Positions 36,725 through 43,930 of a DNA stretch of 64,000 nucleotides are shown here, piece by piece. How positions within the stretch are numbered: the first letter of the stretch is position 1; the number at the start of each line of letters is the position of its first letter. A program made the position numbers and the translations under genes. Source of the stretch: Coriobacteriia bacterium. Lineage in GTDB: Bacteria > Actinomycetota > Coriobacteriia > Coriobacteriales > UBA8131. The stretch covers positions 1-64,000 of the forward strand of contig WRHL01000002.1 in the NCBI GenBank assembly GCA_009783245.1, in the 5' to 3' direction. The notes beneath the pieces were generated by a model. The model searched no databases and was not told where the DNA came from. It was given only the letters and a program-made list of their open reading frames with translations.

Positions 36725-36904
36725 ATTGTAGCATGACAAAGGGGACGGTCTGACAAAAGGGGTCTGACAAAGGGGACGGTCCCTTTTGTCATGGACAGAA
36801 CCTTCAACCATGCTGAGGCTGCTACAATGTGACAAAAGGGACCGTCCCCTTTGTCAGACCGTCCCCTTTGTCAGACCCCTTTTGTCAGACCGTCCCCTTT
36901 GTCA
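36725..36904. repeat. Large imperfect inverted repeat of palindromic units between divergent mfd and nth
   Basis: Left arm 36734-36791 is the reverse complement of 36830-36904 except for one extra 17-bp GACCGTCCCCTTTGTCA unit on the right. Confidence 0.95.
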
Positions 36905-36926
36905 TCCCGGTTATGAGGAGCTCCCC

Positions 36927-37583
36927 GTGCCACGTGAGTCTAAAGCCAGTAAGCAGAACCGGGCGCTAGTCGTTGCCCGGCGCATGAATGAGCGTTACCC
37001 TCAGGCAGAATGCGCGCTCTCTTTCCACAATGCATTCACCCTGGTCATCGCCGTGCTCCTCTCGGCGCAGACCACCGACGTCGCGGTGAACAAGGTGACC
37101 CCGGAGCTCTTCTCCCGCTGGCCTGACCCCCAAGCGATGGCCCAGGCAGACCTCAAAGACATAGAGCAGGTCATACGCATCATCGGTTTCTACCACGTCA
37201 AGGCCAAGAATTGCGTCGCCTGCGCCCAGATGCTGCTTGCGGAGTTTGGCGGTGAGGTCCCCGCCACCATGGAGGAACTGACACGCCTGCCCGGCGTGGG
37301 GCGAAAAACCGCCAACATCGTGCTCAACAATGCCTTTGGCATTGTCGAGGGCATCGCCGTTGACACCCATGTATTCCGGATCGCCCACAAGCTGGGTTTC
37401 TCGTCAAAAACCTCGGATACTCCGAGCAAGACGGAGCGGGATCTGCTCGCACTCTTCCCACGCGAGCTCTGGGGGCCCATCAACCACCAGTGGGTGCTCT
37501 TTGGGCGTGAGGTCTGCATAGCCCGCCGCCCTCGCTGCCTTGAGTGCCCCATAAACGATCTCTGCCCCAGCAACCAAGTCTAG
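36927..37583 (+). CDS. nth: Endonuclease III
   Basis: AFTLVIAVLLSAQTTDVAVNKVTPELF, LPGVGRKTANIVLNNAFG, VDTHVFRIAHKLGF, CIARRPRCLECPINDLC. GTG start at 36927 after GAGGAG; the upstream ORF extension is repeat-encoded. Confidence 0.93.
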   Translation: MPRESKASKQNRALVVARRMNERYPQAECALSFHNAFTLVIAVLLSAQTTDVAVNKVTPELFSRWPDPQAMAQADLKDIEQVIRIIGFYHVKAKNCVACAQMLLAEFGGEVPATMEELTRLPGVGRKTANIVLNNAFGIVEGIAVDTHVFRIAHKLGFSSKTSDTPSKTERDLLALFPRELWGPINHQWVLFGREVCIARRPRCLECPINDLCPSNQV

Positions 37584-37619
37584 GACAAAAGGGATGCTGG
37601 TCCCATGCCTTAGTGCTGA

Positions 37620-37699
37620 GCGGTGGAATTGAAGCAGGCCTGCTGTCAACGCCACAAGGGATACGGCGTTGACAGCAGGCGCTGTTCCAATTCCACCGC
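37620..37699. repeat. Inverted repeat downstream of nth
   Basis: GCGGTGGAATTG/CAATTCCACCGC (37620-37631, 37688-37699) enclosing CCTGCTGTCAACGCC/GGCGTTGACAGCAGG (37639-37653, 37665-37679). Confidence 0.85.
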
Positions 37700-37756
37700 A
37701 TAGCGCCACAGCGGGAAGTGACTATCGATGTATAGCTCGAGTTTGTCCGCAGCCTG

Positions 37757-37788
37757 AGTGAAAAGTCCCAAAAATGGGACTTTTCACT
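37757..37788. terminator. Candidate bidirectional terminator hairpin between convergent nth and surface-protein gene
   Basis: AGTGAAAAGTCCCA-AAAA-TGGGACTTTTCACT, 14-bp perfect stem with T-rich arms, followed by TTTCG. Confidence 0.5.
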
Positions 37789-37802
37789 TTTCGTGCGATC
37801 TG

Positions 37803-40800
37803 TCAGCGATACTCGCGGTTGCCTTCCTTGCGGCGGCGACTACGCAATAACGACAGCAACAGCAGGGTCAACGTTATCAGCACAAAGGTCCCGATGATGA
37901 GCAGGGATTGCATGTCCAGCTTGTTGCCGGTCTGGTTATCGCCAGCACTCAGCGGAGTATCGGTGTCGTCTATCGTGCTTGTGTCATCACCATCAGCGCT
38001 ATCATCGTCAGCGGCATCATCCGCCACCGAAACCTGCAAGGTCAGGCTCGCAGAATACCCGTCACTGAACTCAGCTACAAAGGTATAGTTCCCATCCTTC
38101 AGTGTCTTCAAGTAGCTTTCCTCAAAGGTAATCACGGTTTCTGCACGTGCAGTGTCACCACGCAACGTGTAGTTCTCAGAATCGACAACAGCGCCATTCA
38201 GCGTCAATCGCAAGAGCTTCCCTGGATCCGCGCTTATCTTTGCAGCAGCCGTGCCGCTTCCCTTCCAAGCACCAAATTGGCTTTGGACGTTATATGTGCG
38301 GGTAGCATCAGTACCCCCGCTGCCCTGCCCTGTGATGTTCAACGTAATGCTGCCAGACACGCCTGAACCATCCTGAGCCGTAGCGCGCACCACCACCGTG
38401 CCATCGGCACGAGCCGTCACCAAGCCGCCAGAGCTTAATGAGGCATAGGCTGATCCGCTCACAATGCTCCAGGTAACCGACGTGTTTGTTGCGTTAGATG
38501 GAGAGATATAGGCATAAAGTTGTAGGGTTTCGCGCGGCGCACCAATGGAAGTAACTCCCCCTGCGCTACTCACCGTGATGCCCGTCACATAGACCCTTGA
38601 GACGGGCACATCCCGATAGTTCGCAGTCACGGTAGCCGCGTTGGCCGGCATAGTATAGGTGGTGCTCGCACTTCTGGGGTTGGCAATAGCCCCACCGCTG
38701 CTCCCTGACCATTGGTCAAAGACCTTGCCCGCAGGCGCCGCAGCAGCAGAAATACTCACCACCGTACCAGCAGGGTAGTTGCCGCTACCGTAACCACCGT
38801 TAACCCTCAATGTATAGGTGACAGGCGCATCAGCTACAAAACCCGCCCTCAACGTGACGGCGCCGGTCGGCATGCTGAAAGTAGCGGGATTGGCCATGCT
38901 ACCACCCGCAAGTGACGCGCCGCTTATCGTCCAACCGGTGAAGTGATACCCAGGATTCGCAGTAGCTGTAACACTCACGGGCGTCGCTGCCTCATAATTC
39001 CCACTCGCCGTGCCCATCACCGAGCCTCCGGCGCTTGTAGTAACCGTAAAGTTGTACTTCGGCACTGCCGCAACCTCAAAACTCACGTCAAAACTCGTAG
39101 CAATACCGTTTGCGCCGCTCACCGTCACAGTAGCCTCATACTCACCCACAGCAAGCCCCGTCATCGGCGCCACACTGAAGCCAACGATCCCGTCCACAGC
39201 GATACTCGTGAGCATAGCGTCAGAAAGCCTGAAGGCATAAGTATCCGCACCACTCAGCGCAACACTCAAAGCGCCTGTGGGCTGATTCCCGGTATTGCTG
39301 ACGATAACAGACAGGGCTGTCTGGGTCCCATAACCAGCGACGACGGGGTCAAAGACCTGCATCCCACTGGCATCCAGCGAAACGCCGTAAGTCGACGCGG
39401 GCGCCGCAGCGGTGACCTCAACGCTGAAGCTTGCGGTCTGGATGGTATCGCCTCCGATGAAAAGGCGGTTGTCGGTGTAGGTCACCGTGACCGTCTGGGT
39501 GCCTACCGTGTCAAGCACCGCACCATCAGCAGGGTCGGTCACCACCAGATAGGTGACATCCTCGAGATACGAGTCATCAGAGGGACTGACCCTATAGGTT
39601 GCCATGACTTCCAGCCCTGTCAAATCCAGCGCCTCGCCTTCGATGTAGCTGGTCTTGGCAGGCTCAGACGTCACCTCGATGCGTTCCAGGATGGTCAGCC
39701 AGTCGATCGTATAGAAGGTGATGATGAAGAACGCGTTTTCTGTGATAGAGCCGTCGGTAAAGTAGACCATGACCTTAAAGGGGGTCCATTCGTCAAGCAC
39801 CGTGCCGCTTGCAGGGTCGATGACCACCAGATCCGTGACGTCTGCCGAAGAACCGTCGCTGTATAGGGCAACCACCTTAAGGCCCGTCAGGTCGAATGTC
39901 TCCCCATACATGTAATTCGTCTTTGTCGGAGCCTCCTCGATCACCAAAGCGGTCAGATACGGCTCCGGTGCAGCAACCACCTCGACCGTGAAGCTCGTGG
40001 TCTTCATCACGGTATCCTCGGTATAGCCGATAAGTACGGTGACGGTACCGACCACATCCAGCTGGGAATACGCAGCCGGGATGATGTCGATATACTCCGT
40101 GACATCAGCAGTGGAACCGTCAGAGTACGTTGCCGTGACCTCTAGGCCTGTGTAGTCAAGTAGCTGCCACTCATGATAGCTGGTCTTTCTGGGCTCGGCC
40201 GTCACCGCGATGCTCTCCAGCTGCGGCTCACCCCCCAAGACGGAATACACATGCACCACAGGCTCCCCGCCAACAGCATAGAGGCTGTAGACATACAGCG
40301 TCCTGGTATCCGCGTCAAAGCAGGAACCGGCTATCTCCTGCCCGGCGCTGGTCGCCGTATTGGGCAGGTTCATGTAGGCCATCGAAGACGGTACAACGCT
40401 TTCCCGGGGGATGGCGCCTGTGGCGGCCTGTCCCAGAGTCTCATAATCGTAGAAGTTCCAGACGTTCTCAAAGGTGGCATTCCAGTTGGCGCCACCATAG
40501 CCATAGTCAACGCGACCAGTGGAAAGGTGGTTGAAGCTCACATAGCCCTTCTTGTCGGGCAGGTCGATAAAGACCCCGCTGCCAACCGAACAACCGGCGC
40601 CCCACCAGCCCTCCCAGGGGCTTATGGGATTCTTGCTGAAGGCGGTGCTTGTGTAGAAGACATTCCCGTCCCTGAGCGCAGGGTCGCTGATTGAGTAGTT
40701 GAAGACCGGCTGCACGCTCATAGTGCCGCCGCCACCGGGCACATCCACCGCAGCCAGAGCAGGTCCCCAGCTGGCTGAAGCGTTGATGCTGTATTCGCCT

Positions 40801-41930
40801 CCAAAGCCCAGACCCAAGGTCTTGCCTCCGGTATATTGGCTGGCAAAGCCCTCAGGGATGTTGGTCACTCCGCCCCAGAAGGACTTGGCGGGCGCGCCGC
40901 CCAGATCGGACGGCTGATACCACTGGGCAACCTCGACCAAGGTGCCGCTGCTCAGATCAGCTGCTCGCAGCGTGGGAAAATCGATGGAGCCCGTATAGTA
41001 GAAATGGTAGTTGGTCCAATAAAGCAGGCCTGTGCTCTGCTCGTAATACAGGGAGCCGTTGGAGAATTCAGGCGCGTACCTTGGCAGCTCACCAAAGACG
41101 GAGCGTAGCTCAGCTGTGGGCACCGCAGAAGTGTCGCTGCCCACAATGGCGCCCGGTGCGGGGATGGCCACCTCATAGGCGGTTTGAGCGTAGGTGCCGG
41201 TGGCCAGGATCATGCGCTGCTCCCCGTCCACGGTCCGCAGGGTGATCCCGCTGGGGTAGAAGCTCTTCTCATCATGGATAGCGCCTGGCACCGCTGGCAA
41301 AGCAAAGCTACCCACATATTCCAGGTCAGACCCATCCACCACGCCCGGTATGCGTACCTGGACAGGCGGCATATCGGTGCGAGGCACCACCTCAAACGTG
41401 AGGCTTACCTCCGGGCCAAAGAAAGGCGCGCTCGCCCAATCGCGTACGTAGGTGTAGGGAGCCCATTCGGCCAGCTGCCAGGTCAGGGTGTAGGTGCCCG
41501 GCGTAGCGGGGGCCATCAGCGAGGTGTAGAAGGAGACGGTCTCACCGGGGTCAAAGGAATAGGCGTGGCCGGGGGTTATCAAAAAGGTGCCAAAATCCGC
41601 GTTGTAATCAGGGTTGCGGGTCAAAAAGGTGGTGGGATGCAGCTCGTCGGCGTAGTCGTCCACCCACGTCAGCGTTCCGATGTTCTTAACGATGAGTTCG
41701 AACTTGAACACCTGGCCGGCCGGTATCTGCGGCGGTGCGTCACCGGGTGTGTAGACCGCGTCATCTATGCGGACTTCCAGCAACTCTGCATCCATACCCG
41801 GATCCGCATAAGCCGTCACCTTGGATGGTGACAGAAGCAGCAGGGACGCCAGCCCTGCTATAAACAGAATGGCAGTCAGAAAAGAGACGATCCTTTTGGA
41901 TTGCGCCTTGATAGGCTTCGAAACACTCAC
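37803..41930 (-). CDS. Large secreted/surface-anchored protein with Ig-like (Big-type) and InlB_B-like repeats
   Basis: 1375 aa; N-terminal TM signal; three Big_3-like repeats (ALVIEEAPTKTNYMYGETFDLTGLKVVALYSDGSSADVT...), GGSVMGTASGNYEAATPVSVTATANPGYHFTGWTISG, Big_2-like VTGITVSSAGG...; C-terminal TM followed by RSRRRKEG. Confidence 0.85.
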   Translation of the reverse strand: MSVSKPIKAQSKRIVSFLTAILFIAGLASLLLLSPSKVTAYADPGMDAELLEVRIDDAVYTPGDAPPQIPAGQVFKFELIVKNIGTLTWVDDYADELHPTTFLTRNPDYNADFGTFLITPGHAYSFDPGETVSFYTSLMAPATPGTYTLTWQLAEWAPYTYVRDWASAPFFGPEVSLTFEVVPRTDMPPVQVRIPGVVDGSDLEYVGSFALPAVPGAIHDEKSFYPSGITLRTVDGEQRMILATGTYAQTAYEVAIPAPGAIVGSDTSAVPTAELRSVFGELPRYAPEFSNGSLYYEQSTGLLYWTNYHFYYTGSIDFPTLRAADLSSGTLVEVAQWYQPSDLGGAPAKSFWGGVTNIPEGFASQYTGGKTLGLGFGGEYSINASASWGPALAAVDVPGGGGTMSVQPVFNYSISDPALRDGNVFYTSTAFSKNPISPWEGWWGAGCSVGSGVFIDLPDKKGYVSFNHLSTGRVDYGYGGANWNATFENVWNFYDYETLGQAATGAIPRESVVPSSMAYMNLPNTATSAGQEIAGSCFDADTRTLYVYSLYAVGGEPVVHVYSVLGGEPQLESIAVTAEPRKTSYHEWQLLDYTGLEVTATYSDGSTADVTEYIDIIPAAYSQLDVVGTVTVLIGYTEDTVMKTTSFTVEVVAAPEPYLTALVIEEAPTKTNYMYGETFDLTGLKVVALYSDGSSADVTDLVVIDPASGTVLDEWTPFKVMVYFTDGSITENAFFIITFYTIDWLTILERIEVTSEPAKTSYIEGEALDLTGLEVMATYRVSPSDDSYLEDVTYLVVTDPADGAVLDTVGTQTVTVTYTDNRLFIGGDTIQTASFSVEVTAAAPASTYGVSLDASGMQVFDPVVAGYGTQTALSVIVSNTGNQPTGALSVALSGADTYAFRLSDAMLTSIAVDGIVGFSVAPMTGLAVGEYEATVTVSGANGIATSFDVSFEVAAVPKYNFTVTTSAGGSVMGTASGNYEAATPVSVTATANPGYHFTGWTISGASLAGGSMANPATFSMPTGAVTLRAGFVADAPVTYTLRVNGGYGSGNYPAGTVVSISAAAAPAGKVFDQWSGSSGGAIANPRSASTTYTMPANAATVTANYRDVPVSRVYVTGITVSSAGGVTSIGAPRETLQLYAYISPSNATNTSVTWSIVSGSAYASLSSGGLVTARADGTVVVRATAQDGSGVSGSITLNITGQGSGGTDATRTYNVQSQFGAWKGSGTAAAKISADPGKLLRLTLNGAVVDSENYTLRGDTARAETVITFEESYLKTLKDGNYTFVAEFSDGYSASLTLQVSVADDAADDDSADGDDTSTIDDTDTPLSAGDNQTGNKLDMQSLLIIGTFVLITLTLLLLSLLRSRRRKEGNREYR

Positions 41931-42169
41931 CTTTAACCCTCCCCAGCGATAAAAGCTCTGCTCTATTGTGCCGCTAATGCGGTATATATGTATCCAGAAT
42001 GATAGCAGTTTTCTTTATTGATGTGATAAGAGAGCACATTAAAACTTCGCCTTTCTCGTTATAGGGCTTTTCTCCCCTATTTACCGCAGGTTGTGAGACA
42101 ATGGATGATTGTATGTGTTGAACAGACAAGTGCCTGTAAGTGGGCAGGGGGAGTTTGAGAGGCAGCATA

Positions 42170-43768
42170 ATGAGAATCATCAAAACCATACTGGCAATGG
42201 GGCTTGCTGTGTTGTTGGCAGTGGGCTTTGCAGCTTGCAACAAAGAGGTCCCTGATACGCAGGTGGCAGCGACTGTCAACGGCACTGACATCATGGAAGC
42301 GGATATCACCGCCCGCATCGAAGCGCTCCGGATCGACCCCTACACAGGTGAGGTCCTGGATGATGTCTCCTGGGCTAAACTGCTGGCTGATTATGATTTC
42401 ACACCTGAGTCACTCAGGGAGTATGTTATCCGCTACGACTTCGCCTTCTATGTACTCTTCATACAGAAGGCCGAGGCCGAGGGGATAGTGGCGGACGCCG
42501 CAGAGATCGACTCGACGATAGCCACTATCAAGTCCAGCATCGTGAGCTCTGGTGAGACCTATGAGAACTATCTCGAATCCATGGGCATGGCAACAGAGGA
42601 TGCCCATCGCTGGATACTTGAGGCGAACTATATCAAGGATGCTGCTGCCGAGAAGATGGTCAGCAAGAATCCGCCTGCGAAGTCTGAAGTCGACGCTTAC
42701 GTCAGTGAGAACGCTGCCATGTATGCTGGAAAGCGCCTTTGGCTTATCGCCTTGCTTGCCGATAACAGCGACCCCGAGAGGACCAACGACCTCACCAGAG
42801 CCCGGGCAGAGGCAGCCTACCAGGAACTGCAGAATGGCGCCGACTTCTCAGCGGTCGCCAGGAAGTACATGGAGGGCTCCCAGTTGGCAGAGGACGGCGG
42901 TGACCTGGGTTGGGGCTATGAGTATTACACGCCGCAGGAGGTGCGTATCGCCCTTGCCACGCTGGAGCTCAACGAGATCTCAGAAGTGATTGAGGTTTCA
43001 GAGGCTGAAGACAAGGGTGACGAGCCGGACACACCTGAGCCCGACATCTCCTTTTATATCGTCAAATACACCGATGATTTCGTGCTCACCGATGAGGAGT
43101 ATTACGAGCCTGTGGATATCTCAAGAGTTCCCCAGGAAATATACGATGAGCTGGCCGAGATGTTCACTGCCCAGTTCGAGCAGGACAGGTTGAACCAGTT
43201 CTTCCTGGATATCGCTGAATCGGACGAGATCGTCATCAACCCCATGCCAGAGGGCTTGTCGTATGACGTGGACATGAGCCTTGCAGACACGCCGGATGAA
43301 GAAGGCGAGGGTGAAGGTGAGGGCTCGGAGAGCGAGGTACCCGAGCCAGAGCGCTATGACGCCTTCATGAACCCAGCAGTCCCCGATCCTACCTATGATG
43401 AAAACGGTCTGGGCATCAGCGACCTCGTTGTAGGAGAAGGCCTTGAGGTGAAGAAGGGCGACCTTGTCGAGGTACACTACATCGGCACCCTGACAAACAC
43501 CGAGGTCTTCGACAACTCCTATGACCGCGGTTCGCCCTTCACCGTTACGGTGGGCGCTGGAGGAGTCATCCAGGGCTGGGAGCTTGGCCTGGTGGGTGCG
43601 AAGGTGGGCGGCACCCGCATCCTGGTCATCCCGCCAGAGCTTGCCTACGGCAGTGCAGAGAGGGGTAGCATCCCGGCTAACTCGACCCTCATCTTCCAGC
43701 TCGAGATAGTCTCCGTCAACGGCGACTCCACCGGCTATTCCGGTACCGGCATCAAACCGACTAACTAG
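42170..43768 (+). CDS. Lipoprotein peptidyl-prolyl isomerase: SurA/PpiC-type region fused to C-terminal FKBP domain
   Basis: Lipobox VGFAAC; ARAEAAYQELQNGADFSAVARKYMEGSQLAEDGGDLGWG (parvulin-like); KKGDLVEVHYIGTLTNTEVFDNSYDRGSPFTVTVGAGGVIQGWELGLVGAKVGGTRILVIPPELAYG (FKBP). Confidence 0.9.
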   Translation: MRIIKTILAMGLAVLLAVGFAACNKEVPDTQVAATVNGTDIMEADITARIEALRIDPYTGEVLDDVSWAKLLADYDFTPESLREYVIRYDFAFYVLFIQKAEAEGIVADAAEIDSTIATIKSSIVSSGETYENYLESMGMATEDAHRWILEANYIKDAAAEKMVSKNPPAKSEVDAYVSENAAMYAGKRLWLIALLADNSDPERTNDLTRARAEAAYQELQNGADFSAVARKYMEGSQLAEDGGDLGWGYEYYTPQEVRIALATLELNEISEVIEVSEAEDKGDEPDTPEPDISFYIVKYTDDFVLTDEEYYEPVDISRVPQEIYDELAEMFTAQFEQDRLNQFFLDIAESDEIVINPMPEGLSYDVDMSLADTPDEEGEGEGEGSESEVPEPERYDAFMNPAVPDPTYDENGLGISDLVVGEGLEVKKGDLVEVHYIGTLTNTEVFDNSYDRGSPFTVTVGAGGVIQGWELGLVGAKVGGTRILVIPPELAYGSAERGSIPANSTLIFQLEIVSVNGDSTGYSGTGIKPTN

Positions 43769-43930
43769 CCAGGGACCAGGGAACAGGGACTGCCGACAAG
43801 ATTTGTTTCACAGAAGTATGTGCTGCTGAACAGAGGAACGGACCAAACGTTATGACCCACCAGGCGCCGTATAGTCGAGCATCATCGCCTGCCATTGGGT
43901 CTCATCGCTTACGGAGAATGGCATGATGGT

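Noticed and set aside
36786-36926. N-terminal extension of Nth (MSWTEPSTMLRLLQCDKRDRPLCQ...)
   Set aside because: A GTG at 36927 has a GAGGAG ribosome site and matches the usual Nth N-terminus, so the repeat-encoded extension is probably untranslated leader.
38943-39866. 307-aa plus-strand ORF opposite the Ig-like surface protein
   Set aside because: Shadow ORF of a repetitive Thr/Val-rich gene; composition is explained by the opposite strand.
43769-43800. CCAGGGACCAGGGAACAGGGACTG short repeat after the PPIase gene
   Set aside because: Only a decayed short tract without a paired arm; not enough to call a member of the palindrome families.
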